NCBI RefSeq assembly: GCF_963082655.1
Contig: NC_081552.1
Span: 93,533,582-93,597,581, forward strand
Origin: Stomoxys calcitrans
Lineage: Eukaryota > Arthropoda > Insecta > Diptera > Muscidae
Direction of reading: 5' to 3'
DNA: 64,000 bases
Below are positions 33,109 through 45,552 of this stretch, piece after piece (within the stretch, counting starts at the first letter, position 1; each line of letters starts with the position of its first letter). Made by a program: the position numbers and the translations under genes. Below the pieces are notes generated by a model. That model was not told the DNA's origin. It saw only the letters and a list, made by a program, of their open reading frames with translations, and searched no databases.

Positions 33109-33887
33109 ACAAGAAGTAAAATAGAGAGATCGATTTATATGGGAGCTGTATCGGGCTATAGACCGATTCAGATCATAATAAACACGTATGATGATGGTCA
33201 TCCGTCGTACAAAATTTCAGCAAAATCGGATAAGAATTGCGCACTCTAGAGGCTCAAGAAGTCAAGACCCAAGATCGGTTTATATGGCAGCTATATCAAA
33301 ACATCGACCTATTTAAACCATACTCGGCAAGGTTGTTGGATATCATAACAAAACACGTCGTGCAAAATTTCATTCCAATCGGATAAGAATTGCGCACTCT
33401 AGAGGCTCAAGAAGTCAAGACCCAAGATCGGTTTATATGGCAGCTATATCAAAACATCGACCTATTTGAACCATATTCGGCAAGTTTGTTGGATATCATA
33501 ACAAAACACGTCGTGCAAAATTTCATTTCAATCGGATAAGAATTGCGCACTCTAGAGGCTCAAGAAGTCAAGACCCAAGATCGGTTTATATGGCAGCTAT
33601 ATCAAAACATGGACCGATATGGCCCATTTGCAATACCAACCGACCTACACTAATAAGAAGTATTTGTGCAAAATTTCAAGCGGCTAGCTTTACTCCTTCG
33701 GAAGTTAGCGTGCTTTCGACAGACAGACGGACGGACGGACAGACGGACGGACATGGCTAGATCGACATAAAATTTCACGACGATCAAGAATATATATACT
33801 TTATGGCGTCTCAGACGAATATTTCGAGTAGTTACAAACAGAATGACGAAATTAGTATACCCCCCATCTTATGGTGGAGGGTATAAA
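33109..33887 (+). mobile_element. DINE-1/Helentron-like element, left-deleted
   Basis: AACAAG joins directly to AAGTAAAATAGAGAGATCG, which in other copies lies about 250 bp inside; the left end is therefore deleted. Three internal units of exactly 153 bp follow (starts at 33251, 33404 and 33557, GGCTCAAGAAGTCAAGACCC), nearly identical. The GACGGACGGACAGACGG microsatellite is at about 33725-33750. The end is CCATCTTATGGTGGAGGGTATAAA. Confidence 0.8.
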
Positions 33888-34614
33888 AATCTTATCTTTA
33901 CATTATGTTTCAATCAAAACACTGCAATGTGAGTATAGGCGTAGGTGTATCATTAAGTGCCTATCGATTTGTTTCAAAACAATTACAACAACATACATCC
34001 GAAGCAAAAGCGCAAGTCATTAAATAAACTGTGGATGTGGCTGAACCGAGAGCAGATCGAAAGTAGAATGCAGAGAGCTAACTAATGGAAGTGATGTTCG
34101 CTCTTTGATTGTTCAAAAATGATACGAATGCAGTTGCATACTTAGCATAGGCAATGTGAAGCAAACGGAAGTAAATTTTTAGTCTAATGTTAAATGTGTA
34201 ACTGGGTTAAAATGTAAAGTAGTATAAAGCAGACTAATCTGGAAATAATAGCAAAATTATTGTAGAAGTAAGACGTAATATAAAGAAAATAATAGTAAAA
34301 TATTTTAATATTAAGGGGAAAAATTCTAGGTTTTAAATACTGTAGAAAAGAAATTTAAGCAGGCAATGTTGAAAAAATAATAAAATAAAATGGGTTGGTG
34401 AATGTTTCGCCAATACTTTCATTTAAATATTAAAAAAGGTTGAGCACAAACCGATTTGAAATTAAATTTTTGTGAAATATTTCAAATCTTTTTGTGTGCG
34501 AGGTTTTTTATTAAATCACCTTATATTTAAGATTTTCTTTAATCTTAAATAAAAACCCATCAAAATACGATGCTTGAAAACAAAGTTGCATAAAAGTTAT
34601 CAACATAATAAGTA
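33888..34614. other. no gene recognised
   Basis: Strongly AT-rich, with runs such as AATAATAGTAAAATA. Nothing supportable. Confidence 0.4.
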
Positions 34615-35345
34615 CGAGGTTTGCCTTTTATATTTCGGGATTGGACAACCCTTGTGTTCCTCTCTGTCAACTGACAGCTCTTTCGTGAAGCTTGAACGTT
34701 TTGACTCAACGACAGTGCATTGATGAACGTAAATCAATTTTTGGCGATGAAGCTCCATCAAGGACCAGTGTTTATCGACGGTATGGATAATTCAACCGTG
34801 GTCGTAGTTCACTCCAGGAAGGATTTTCGTGAAGGTCGTCCAAAATCAGTTATTGTTCCAAAAACCATTGATGCTGTGCGCCAAGTGCTATTGCAAGATC
34901 GTCATGTGACCTATCGTGTGGTTGAGACAACCATAGATAGTATGAACATTTGACCGTCAAAAAAATGTATTCGTGTTTGTCAATAGCTCAAAAAAGGTGT
35001 GTCGTTTGGTCAAAAGAAATGCTTCAAAAATACGAAACAACTGCATTTTTGGACACTCAAAACATCGATTTGATGAGTCATCCACCGTATAGTTCTAACT
35101 TGGCACCGAATGACTTTTTTTATACCCGTATGTAGAAAATAAAATGAGAGGTAAACGTTTTTCTACATTTGAAGAAGCGGTTGATCCTTTCACAATGCAT
35201 GTTTTGGAGAAACATCAATCAGAGTGGCAAAAAACGAAAATGATAATATCAACCACCGTTTTTGAAATAGTAATTGAAAATATTTTAATTAAAAAATTAC
35301 ATAGTCAATTAAAAAATTATTGAAATTATCACTCGTCTTTTCACA
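34615..35345 (+). pseudogene. mariner transposase relic
   Basis: Starts with a TIR-like ACGAGGTTTGCCTTTTATAT. Shifting frames encode CIDERKSIFGDEAPSRTSVY, then FREGRPKSVIVPKTIDAVRQ, LLQDRHVTYRVVETT, HLTVKKMYSCLSIAQKR and VWSKEMLQKYE, the N-terminal DNA-binding half of a mariner transposase. It then jumps to TTAFLDTQNIDLMSHPPYSS and NLAPNDFF. The block with the first and second catalytic aspartates is deleted, and the third, usually PPYSPDLAPND, reads PPYSSNLAPND (D to N, near 35095). C-terminal remnants follow (FEEAVD-like, SEWQK). About 200 of some 345 residues remain. The right TIR was not identified. Inactive. Confidence 0.8.
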
Positions 35346-35810
35346 AAACCCTTATGAACGTGATATACAAATTCCATGAGGTTAGAAGATGTGAATCTGC
35401 CCTTTACAAAACCGTGATGAAAAGGTGGAGTAACACCCTTCAGAAAATGTGATATTCTTCATGAAGCCAGAAGTTGAAAAAGCTCAATTTTGCAACACAC
35501 CTATAGTTATCTACAAAACATCCGTTACCAGACTACGTGTATGAAAGGGGGAAAGCTCGATATCCAGTAGTGTAGGAAATAGGCTTTAATCATTGAGTAA
35601 CTAAATATTCTAGTAAGAGGTAAATATGGTTCGCTCGGACAAGATCTCAGAATACAGGTTGCGACACCGTCAGGTGCCTGAAAAAATCTCCTCTTCTGTC
35701 AAGATAATGCGAGGAAAATAATTCAATTTCACCATCTTAAAATCGTAATGGCCGAAAATTATGGAAAATTTGTATGCCTATGAAAAGGATAGCCAAAGGA
35801 CGTATACCTT
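35346..35810. other. no feature recognised
   Basis: Unassigned DNA between the mariner relic and the next RT relic. Confidence 0.4.
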
Positions 35811-36823
35811 AGGCTAAGGGGGTCTGATGAGTCGGACGGAGTCTAGTTCCGAAACGATCAAACTCCTGGCCACAACACCGGATGTGGCCAGTGGGCCGAT
35901 GACTTCCGACTTCGTTTGAGCCCTAAAAGTCAATCGAACCGGATTGGATATCGCCTGTCATGCTGCAAAGGGCATGACATGAGGCCTCTGGAGGATATTT
36001 TTAGGTCTTGCGTATTGCTTGGCTTTGCTCCTACTGTGTGGTGGGAGTTCGGGTCGTTTTCATTTTCAAGGCGAGGAAAGGGAGTCATTCCAGGCTTAAG
36101 AAGGCCGATCAGTGTGCCGTATTTCGTCTTGAAAACACTTGGTAAGCGGGTACTATCATGCCTATACCAAGGGTCGGTTAGTTGATAGTGCCCTCCGAGA
36201 CGTGGTGGGTTACACAGAGGGAAATTCGGGGACAGGCGATTTCACTTTGATGGCCTTTTTGGATGTACAAGGGGTTTTGGAGTCCTCCCCTCTTCTAGTG
36301 AACTGGATTGATGTAATGCTCAAGGGTAGAATTATCAATGCATCACTGGCTGACGGTTCGGTGACGAAGATTGTGCCAAAGGGACGCCGCAGGGGGATGC
36401 GAAGGACTATGTTTCGGGCTGATCTTTTTACGATGGCGATATGGAGGTTGTCTTCCCGGGTAGGGATTTTTGGTCTGGGGGCGTCCCACCATCCTTGGTC
36501 CCTCTGTCTACATGAATGGGTCCAAGCTGCATGTGTTTTTGTTGATTTTCTAGTAATTAGAGAGTCACGTATACTTCTTTTTAGTTTTAATTCAAATTTT
36601 TCTAATGGCTTTCATTTCTTTTCTTGCTGGGACGAACTCAATGGACCAGAGATCTGCGAGCGAAACAGTTGGCAACTGCGGATGCCTGGCACTTGGCCTT
36701 TAATCTAACCTTACTTAAGGGGCCATCAGCAGAAATCTTTAGGTGTGAGGGGCTTTAAAAGTCGTATATTGGTAGACTGTACTTATGCCCAAGAAATTGC
36801 GAAAGTGCCTCTATGAGATTGGA
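35811..36823 (+). pseudogene. LOA-like family 3 RT relic
   Basis: Frames at 35916-36185 and 36139-36708 plus shifted pieces encode, in order: SSETIKLLATTPDVASGPMT (before RT); the RT start ISVPYFVLKTLGKR; HAYTKGRLVDSALRDVVGYT (RT motif 2a); FTLMAFLDVQGVLE (motif A, usually FLDVEGAFD, with the aspartate present in FLDV); VNWIDVMLKGRIINASLADG; and, by frameshift near 36378, a GTPQGG-type motif. The palm YADD region and RNase H are not recognised. The last 100 bp (SYIGRLYLCPRN-like) look like a displaced N-terminal block. A stop- and shift-ridden relic of a LOA-group element distinct from families 1 and 2. Confidence 0.6.
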
Positions 36824-36975
36824 GGTCACCGTAGCACAGAGGTTAGCTACGGCATCGTATGCCGAGCATATCAGGAAAAAATCTTCGTCGGTGGTTATCG
36901 CCTCCTAATGCTGATGACATTTATGAGGTAGTAAGCCATATAAACGCTTTGCCACAAGGCGTAGCGAATGATTTC
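36824..36975 (+). mobile_element. tRNA-SINE family 1, B box deleted
   Basis: GTCACCGTAGCACAGAGGTT gives an A-box-type head, but the segment from GCATGTCCGCC to the B box is replaced by a short rearranged stretch. The body follows: CGGTGGTTATCGCCTCC and TAATGCTGATGACATTTATG. It fades out near GCCACAAGGCG. With the B box gone it should not support RNA polymerase III initiation. Confidence 0.6.
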
Positions 36976-37544
36976 TTGTCCACATACCTACAATTGCACA
37001 TAGTTTTTGTGCATCGTTTGGAACTTGTGTTGATTGCTTTGAACGCCAAGATGACGGCAACAGTTCATTGCTGCCCGAAATCACGACCCGGCTTAACCGA
37101 TCTTGTTAATTTTAATTTTTTGCCAGTTAGGAAGAGAACCTTTTTTCTAATGATGTGTTAATTTCTCTTTCGAGATGAGCTTAATGAAGGAAAAATGTTT
37201 TTTCGTTTAAGTATATTTAACATGCCAAGTACACGTTTTATTCTATGTACGTTTTTAGAGTGACCAAATTAAGCCAGAGGACTTTATTTAGCAAATATAA
37301 AAATTTTGGATTCTTTGTATACTAAAGGTAAAGATGTAGGAAAACAAGCAATTGTTCTGATTGACGTTGACTTGGCAAAATTCAGGATTATTTTGGTCTT
37401 TCTTCATCTCAAATGTGGACACAAACCTCCCCGCTTTGTCATCTGTGTAGCTACCTTTAGCATCCGTGAGCTTAAATGTGCCGCGAGTTCATCTGTAGAA
37501 CGATAAAAATATGGGTTGGGGCGTCGGGTAAGCCCATCATCTGG
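36976..37544. other. no gene recognised
   Basis: Unassigned. Short frames only. Confidence 0.4.
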
Positions 37545-40029
37545 AAAACTTGAAGAAATTACTTTGAAAAAACGAAGAAGATTAAAAACGGATCCCCCCT
37601 ATGTTGAAGACTCCCGCAAACATTTTGAGGACGATGATTTGCGTATGAGCACTAGGAAAGAGGATCTGTAAACGCACTGGCGGATGTATTGGAGAAGTAT
37701 AGGGCAGACATTACTGCCATACAGGAAGTTAAATGGCTATAGAAGGGCTCCACAACAACTGAGAGACGTGACGCTCTATATTATAGCTGTCATGAAACGA
37801 GAAATGAATTTAGCTGTGGATTTGTGGTTAGTCGGAGACTGAAGCACTTTGCCTCAGGGTTTACTCAGGCTGATGCGATAATGCGCATAAAGTCCAAATT
37901 CTTCAATATCAGCCTTATTTGTGCCCATGCCCGGACGGAAGACAATGACGAACACACGAAGGATATTTTCCGTCCATGATTTTAAAATCGTTCTGGTAGA
38001 TTTTAATGTGAAAATATTAAAGGATTTTTTTTTGTCCCAACAGTATGACAAAAAAACAGTATGACACATAAAAACTTGCGATAATGGATTGAGTCTAATA
38101 GACTTCATCGCGGCAAAGAAAGTGGTAGTTAGCAGCACCAGATACCAATATCGAAGGGTTCACACATCCACATGGCTGTCACCCAATTAAAACACGAGAA
38201 TAGGTCATGTTGTGATAGATGGAAGGCATTCAACTAGCTATTAGTTTTACGATCCGAGGAGCGAACATCGATACGTACCTTTACCTTGTTGCAGCAAAGG
38301 TTCGCATACGATCTGACACTTCAGAAGCAGGATATCGAAAAGCTGCAAACACAACAGGTGGCAACGGCATACTAAACTCGGCTGAAGAAAACACTCCCTA
38401 TCCCAATACTATAGCAACGAAATGACAAACTATTTTCCACTCCATAAAAAGAGCCGTAACATTACTTGGGTACCTAAAGCGACCCCAAGGAACTCATGGT
38501 ACAACCAGGAGTGCCAAAAAGCTAATGAAGCCAAAATGCGGCGTAGAGGGTGACATTACAATCTGTAGAAACTCGCCCGGCAAAGGAGAGGTAGAAAAGG
38601 AGGAGGAGGAGGAGAAATGTCTCTTCCGCAAGAAAAAGAACAAAATGGAAAGACGTGCGTGTGAGCGAATCGAGATGTTCAGGAGCCAGCATTAAATCCG
38701 AAAATTCTACCAAAGAATTAAACATCAAACCAATGGCTTGGTACAGGTACATCCTCCTGCAGAGACAAAGAAGAAAATCAGGGAACTGATACAAATAGTG
38801 TGCTGAGGATATTGAAATAACACTGTTCCCAGCTGCTGGCCATGAGTATTCCGCAGAACCAATCCCTGACGATAGTACAGAATGTGTACCACCTAGTCAA
38901 AACGAGGTCCACGTAGCAGTAACCCGGGTGAAAAACAATAAGGCAGCTGAACTGTTTAAGACCATAGGCGACACGCTGATAAGGCGTACGCATCATCTCG
39001 TCCGCGCAATTTGGCTAGAAAAACGCATTCCCGATGATTATAACCTCAGCATACTATGTCCCGTACACAAAAAAGGGGACAAGATGGTATATGCCAACTA
39101 CAGAAGAATAAGTCTCCTTCCCTTTGCATACAAGATACCATCGACCGTACTTTGTGAAAGATTAAAGTCTAAAGTCAACGAAATACTTGGAGGAGACCCG
39201 AGAAGGACAACTTAACACCTACCATCTTTTCGTTGACTACAAAGGCGCTTTAGACAGTTCTATAGGTTCAAAGGTATTTCATGACATGTCTAAGTTTGGT
39301 ATCCCTGCAAAACTGATACGATTTTCAGAGTGACGCTTGCTGATACACGCTTTTCAGTTAAAATAGAAACAAAAACCGTTTAATACCAAACTAGGTTTCA
39401 GACATTGAGACAGCTTATCGTGTGATCCCTTTAATATCCTGCTGGAGAAGATTATACGAGATGAGGGTTTGAATAGGCATGGCACACTACTCATAAGAGA
39501 ACGTAAGTTAATCGCATATCCCGACGACATCGATATATCCGTCTAACACCGGAAGAAGCAATTGCGGCCTTTAAAATTTGGAAAGAGAATCAACGAAAGT
39601 GGGTTTGGAGATAAGACAAAGTGGATGGTATCCAGATAGAGAAATTTGGCAACTACAACTTTGAAATAGTCAGCAACTTTATTTATCTCGGCATCGCATG
39701 ACCCCAGGTTTGAAAAAAGCGAAGAATAATACTGGATAACAAATAGTACTTTTGATTAAGTAAACAGTTTAGAACAAGACTGACTAAGATTACACCAAAC
39801 AAGACACTGATGCTATCCGTGTTGTTGTATGGCTCCGAAGCATGGATGAGACAGTAGTTGGAGTGTTTGAGAGAAAAATTCTTCTTAAAATATATGGACC
39901 AGTTTGCGTTAATGGAGAATATATGCGTCGTAGGAACCACGAGCTTTGTAATGACGATAGCATAGGTAAAGTCATCAAAATACAACGGAAGCCTGAACAA
40001 AGAAGTCCTTTGAAGGCGATTACTTTTTG
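37545..40029 (+). mobile_element. RTE-like family 1, copy 3, near full-length order but broken
   Basis: Recognisable blocks in order: endonuclease pieces ALADVLEKYRADITAIQEVK (37660-37735), ELYYSCHETR-like, FGCGFVV and KIVLVDFNVKI near 37985-38020 (catalytic D and N of the GDFNA block retained); SSTRYQ; DIDTYLYLVAAKVR; the linker with NKAAELFKTIGDTLIRR (38935-38985); the RT start DDYNLSILCPVHKKGDK, YRRISLLPFAYKIPSTVLCE (39020-39160); an FVDYKGALDS-like motif A near 39227; LIAYPDDIDIS (YADD changed to YPDD, about 39504-39530); and LGVFERKILLKIYGPVC-like sequence (39855-39915). The C-terminus is cut short after IQRKPEQR. Many frameshifts and stops; inactive. Same family as 30196-31161 and 42950-45660. 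Confidence 0.75.
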
Positions 40030-40420
40030 AAAGTTTATTGTTATTAAATTCAATGGCTACATACGTGATACCAAAACAAACAAGAAAGGTTTAACGATAA
40101 ATAGAATAATTAAAAGCCCTATTAAGCGATCTCAACAATATGAAATATATGCAGATAAATGCTATAAAATTTTTTTAATCTCAGAATACATTCATAATTA
40201 AATACTAATAACATTGTTTTTATAACATTTTATGCATAAAATGCAACAGTCCTAGAGATTAAAAAGAGAAGAGTTCAGTTTGTAATCCACCAATACATAT
40301 TTTGATCAACATTTCGACGCAACAAACGGTCTCTATTTGATACGCTAGTATCAAATCTGTAATCATTCAGAATGATTAAATTGTCACCTATTCTTTTCAC
40401 ATTCGCCCTTATGTACAGAT
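40030..40420. other. no feature recognised
   Basis: AT-rich spacer, possibly untranslated ends of the flanking elements. Confidence 0.35.
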
Positions 40421-42725
40421 AAAAAAATATGGCTAAAACATACAAATTTTGGACGAAACCATTTATGTCGAGGTATAAGAAGGCCTCTGGTGGTACAAAA
40501 CCTGATCTTTACGTCTTCACTATATAGCGATTACCAGTGTAGTAAGGCGCCATTATCAAATTATTGATTTCATATCATGTTGACTCCGAATAAGTTTGAT
40601 AATGAAGTTGCCAATCCTTATAATATCGACGGCATCCAAATAATATCGACGGCTTTTTGATTATCTATAAGGCAAGCACCGCTTTATAAGTTTTTGTTTA
40701 GATTCATAATAATATTTGATATCAAGACATTAGTTGAATAAATGGTAGAATGCATATACTTAAACCCAAGTTTATTCGCGTTGCTCAAGTCATTCCTGTC
40801 TTGAAACTACCTGAAGTTAACACAGACTTCAAATATTTTACTTTTATTGGGAAGCATAGTTATGCCCTACAATTCCTGGGATGATTTGTCGGTTTGTTTT
40901 TTTTTTCGATGGAGCCACAACCTTGCCCTTTTTTCCAAACCTGTGGAAAATAACAGTTTTTTATAACGTTATTAAATATGGTACAGTATTGTTTTATCAG
41001 TAAGGGTGGACCGTATTTAAGTGAAATGTTGATTATCTTGTCTATAACAGCGGAGAATTTTCTCCTAATGTTTTTAAATATAAACCTTATCTCATCTATC
41101 GTTATGTACCTATTAGTCTCGGACGAGTAAAATATTTCATTAGACTTTAAGAAATCCCAATCCCAAAAATCTTGAAATAATCTGTTCTATCTCTCGGTGT
41201 AAATTGTTCGAACCATCAATATTCATGGTACCCCTTCTCCAATCACGATCCAAAGGTGTCCAATATTTGGATCCTTTCCTTTGCGATATATTCATCAGCA
41301 CTCGTGTAAAATTCGAGAGTTTGAAGATCTATATCAGCTCTTCGGAATAACGATTCGCTCGACGGTATATAAAAGCTATCTTAACTGTTTCTATCAAACC
41401 TTTGAAGGGGTTCTTCAGTGGTTAAACTTGAAAGTTTTGTCCTATGATAGTTGTTGAAAGCTATATTCAAATGCTCATGTATTAGTTGCCTAATCGGCCT
41501 AAGTTGAAACTTTAGTACAGATAACTGAGCTTTCGGCAGTATATTTTGTAACCTTTATATCTCTTTATCATTGGGAGAATTTTGTTCTTCTCGGCCTCCA
41601 ACTTCTTCACTATAGGAGTGTCAAATCTTTTTAGCGGATCTCTGCTTTGGAAAGCGGAAACAGCGAATTTTAGTGCACTTTTGATTATGTCATCTAATTT
41701 ATCGAGGTATGAATCAACTTCGGAGTTTCGCAGATTTACGTTGTTGGGTATTTCAAAGTGTTTACCTTTCTCTGATATTTGGTCCAGTTTGCTCTTCTAA
41801 AATTCAAACGAAGACTCATTGGCCTGCTCCCTTTGAAACAATAAATTTTATAGCCCCATGGTCACTGTCGTACATCAGAGTCTCTAAGCAATTCGTAGCT
41901 GATGTCTGTCTGTGGATATATAACCGCTGGTCAGCAATACATACGTCAATATATGAGGATGTTCGAGGATAAGAGGGTGAACTCGGTGCATACAATGAAC
42001 ATCTAAAGCATCTAGAGAACATCTGAATCGTCTAGTCTCGTTTAAAAACAGTATATCAGGACATTGTACCTTTAAAAATGACTGTAAATCGTATCGTCTA
42101 TTTAACTTCACCAAAGAATTAACTTTAATATGAATTATATTTAAGATTTTAGAAATTGTATTTGGTGGATTATTATTTAAATTCAAAACACCTCTAAAAA
42201 AATAGTATCAATTCTAGTTGCTTTCAATTGCAATTGATTTTGCAGATTAACCATGTGTTTCGTTAAGGTTTTTAACGTATTCTTAGGATCAATAAAGAAA
42301 TTATTATGTACATAAGTGTTTGTGTTTTTAACATTATTGATATCCGATCTTAAAGTAATAGCAAAGCTTAAATTAGGGTTTACAAAAGATGTTTTGTATT
42401 ATTCTGCCGAAGTATGTTTCTTTGGATCATACTATCATCTGGAGTTCTCTGTACTTTTCACAGCCTTGGTATGAGGCTGGATGGACGACCTTGTTGTATA
42501 CTGCGCAATATGGTTTATCTGGGGCTGACTGCATTTCACGCACATATAGGACATAAAGCAATATGCAGCACCTTAAAAAAGCCTTGACAATTGCGGGATT
42601 GCTGGATTTCGGGTTTCTTAAGAGATTCCCAAATCACACATTGATGTAAGACTCCCGTGATTTTCTTTAATTCTTAAATATCACTGTCCGTAACGAGAAA
42701 TATAGGTATACAACCATTTTAAATT
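40421..42725 (-). mobile_element. jockey-like non-LTR element with ORF1 and ORF2 remnants
   Basis: Read on the minus strand from 42725 downward. A gag-like ORF1 tail has zinc-knuckle remnants (YMCVKCSQPQ, then YCAVYNKVVHPASYQGCEKY near 42440-42540, where HPASYxGC is typical of jockey-group ORF1). A spacer follows. The ORF2 endonuclease start is VNSLVKLNRRYDLQSFLK, then PDILFLNET (about 42040-42125), with SSYIDVCIADQRL and YDSDHGAIKFIV (41830-41960), the SDH motif of the AP-endonuclease fold. RT remnants are faint (VWKKGKVVAPSKKK near 40910-40945). ORF1-ORF2 order and the zinc knuckles support a jockey-clade or related element. Heavily decayed. Confidence 0.6.
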
Positions 42726-42949
42726 TCTCTGCAAACAGGTATAGCCAATCAGCACGTCGTTCTGCCTCGACTATTAAAAGAAGGTCCCTAATCATTGAGC
42801 TTGAACCGGACTGTTGTTGTTCCTTAATTGAACATTCGCGATTTGTACACGTTTAAGTACTTATTCAATTACCTTTTCTTTGTGTACCATATTGTGCTTT
42901 ATATCTCAGTCTGACGCTAATTAATCTACCATGATGTTCCAAATACAAA
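42726..42949. other. spacer holding a SINE 3' fragment
   Basis: Unassigned except for the SINE piece listed separately. Confidence 0.35.
42772..42840 (+). mobile_element. tRNA-SINE family 1, 3' fragment
   Basis: AGAAGGTCCCTAATCATTGAG and GCTTGAACCGGACTG match the 3' body of the SINE at 18966-19250; head and middle are missing. Confidence 0.5.
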
Positions 42950-44140
42950 TACTTACTTTACTTTAATTGGCTATGACAGAATATTTGTTCCACTAGCCGA
43001 ACGTAGAATAGCGCTCCAAGCGCCTCGATCTTCTGCGCTGATTCTAAAATTTCTGACACAAAGTTTCGAGGTGTCTCCCACAACTTGATCTTTCCATCGG
43101 GCTTTTGGTCTTCCCGGTTTGCGTGCACCACCGTGTTTGCCTTCAAAAGACTTCTTTGCTGGAGCTTCTTCTTCCATTCCGACAACATGACCTAGCCAAC
43201 GCAGCCGTTGTATTTGATATCGTCGTCATACAGCTCATACAGGTCGTGGTTCATACGTCGCCTATATTCTCCGTTAACGCAAAGTGGTCCATATATTTTG
43301 CGAAGAATCTTTCTCTCAAATATTCCTAGCACTGCCTCATCTGCTTTCACAAGTACCCATGCTTCAGAACCATATAACAGCACGGGTAGTATCAGTGTCA
43401 TGTAAAGTGTAGTCTTCGTCTATTGAGAGGTGGCCTTGTTTCTAAACTGCTTACTTAGTCCAAAGTAGCATCTGTTTGTCAGTATTATTCTTCGCTCTCA
43501 CTATCTATCTCAAAGTTGTGGTTCCCAACTTTCTCCATTTTCTTTATCTGCTCGGTTTTGCAAGGCTTTTTGGGAGTTGAAACCATTCATTTCGTCTTAT
43601 CTCCATTTACTGCCAGACCCATTTTCACTGACTCTCTTTCGATTCTTGCAAAGGCTGCAGTTACTACTTCCGATGACCGACCTATGAAGTCGATGTCGTC
43701 GGCATAGGCTAGTAGCATGTGTTCTCTTGTGATTAGTGTGCTATATCTATTCACATCTGCATCTCGTATAATCTTCTCCAGCAGGATATTAAAAAGACCA
43801 CACGATAGGCTGTCTCATTGTCTGAAACCTCGTTTGATATTAAATGGTTCGCAGAGATTCTTTCCTAATCTTACTGAGGAACGCGAATCAGCAAGTTTCA
43901 TCCTACAGAGTCTTATTGATTTTGCAGGAATACCAAACTCAGACCTGGCTTGAAATACCTTTGAACGTAAAGGAGTATCTAAGGTGGCTTTGTAGTCAAC
44001 AGAAAGATGGTGTTAATTTGTCTTTCTCGGGTCTTTCCAGGATATGGCGCAATGTGAATATCTGGTCAAGGGTGGATTTACCAGGTCGAAAGCCGCATTG
44101 ATAGGGCCCAATTATCTCATTGACTTTAGGTTTTAATCTT

Positions 44141-45364
44141 TCACACAGTACGCACAAGAGTATCTTGTATGCGATGGGGAGGAGACTTATCTGTAGTTGG
44201 CACATTCCGTCTTGTCTCCTTTCTTGTGTACAGGACATACAATATATCATCGGAACAAGGAGTGATTGCATGAAGCAGTTGGGTCAGTCGAGTGGAGTAT
44301 GCCGCTGCCTTTTGTTGTGTTTGCAGCTTTTCAATGTCCAGCTTCCATGCAGTGTCAGATCGTACTTTCCTCGCCATGTTCAAACGGGTGCGAACCTTTG
44401 CTGCAACAAGGTAATGATCCGAATCTATATTCACTCTACGGATCGATCGTACATCTAACACGCCGCATGAATCCCTTTCATCTATCACAACGTGATCAAT
44501 TTGGTTTTTCGTGTTTTGATCGGGTGACAGCCATGTGGCTTTGTGAATATTTTTATGTTGAAATCTGGTGCTACTAACTTCCATGTTTTTTGCCGCGGCG
44601 AAATCTATCAGCCTGAACCCATTACTGGACGTTATCTCGTGGAGGCTACACTTTCCGACTGTTGGACCAAAAATATCTTCCTTCCCTATTTTCGCATAAA
44701 AAACTCCCAGAACGATTTTAATATCATGGGCGGGGCAGCGGTCATATTCTCTCTCTAGGCGCTCGTAGAAAATATCCTTGGTCTCTTCGTCTTTGTCTTC
44801 CGTCAGGGCATGGACACAAATAAGACTGATGTTGAAGAATTTGGCTTTTATGCGGATTGTGGCTAGCCTCTCATCCACCGGAGTAAAGCTGGAGACAAGG
44901 TGTTTCAGTCTCCGACTAACCACAAATCCACAGCCAAATTCATGCCTCGTGATATGGCAGCTATAGTATAGTTCGTCACCGTTTGGTGTTGCAGTGACGC
45001 CATTCCCAGTCCATCGCACTTCCTGTAAGGCGTTTATATCTGCCTTGTACTTCTCTAATACATCCGTCAGCGCGTATACTGCAACTTCTCTATGAAGAGT
45101 TCGGACATTCCAGGTGCAGATCCGCAAATCATGTTCCTTTTTTCGTTTGCGTGGGTCTTCAACGTTGGGGGGTCCGTTTTTACTATTCCTTTGTTTCTCA
45201 TAGTAGTTCTCAGTTTTCCGGGGGCGGGTTACTGGCCCAGCGCCCCAACCGCATGGGTTTTGTGGGATTGAATGTCTCCCTCGTTGTGGCGAGCCGCTTG
45301 CTCCAAGATCCGACGCTCGCCGCCAGCAGTCCCTAACCTGGAAACAGACGCTGATGTTGGCCAT
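44141..45364 (-). pseudogene. RTE-like endonuclease ORF, 407 codons, catalytically altered
   Basis: Longest open frame of the window. About 85 N-terminal residues precede an AP-endonuclease-type domain (about 85-310): RICTWNVRTL (N), ALQEVRWTGNG (catalytic E), GCGFVVSRRLKH, FNISLICVHALTEDKDEE (H), IVLGVFYAKIGKED, IDFAAAKNMEVSSTRFQHK, HKATWLSPDQNTKNQIDHVV and IDSDHYLVAAKVR (DH). In the family the fourth block is GDFNAK; here GVFYAK loses the paired D and N needed for cleavage (codons 44695-44709), so the enzyme should be dead although the frame is open. After residue about 345 an internal deletion fuses the frame out of phase with the RT start: DDILYVLYTRKETRRNVPTT is the shifted form of the expected CPVHKKGDK region. 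It ends at 44141. The role in active elements is nicking target DNA for target-primed reverse transcription. Confidence 0.8.
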
Positions 45365-45552
45365 TGGTTTTTTGAATAACTCGCCTTGTCATCTCGAGTA
45401 TCATTGGCACTCAGTATTTAATTAAGAGCCAGTGCCACCCGACGACGCACTGAGACTCTCTTCTCGAAATTCGCTGACAGCCCGCGGCAACCACTCCGCA
45501 TTAAAACGGAGCTTTCCACCATCCGCAACCTGTGGACGCGCCCGGTGATAAC

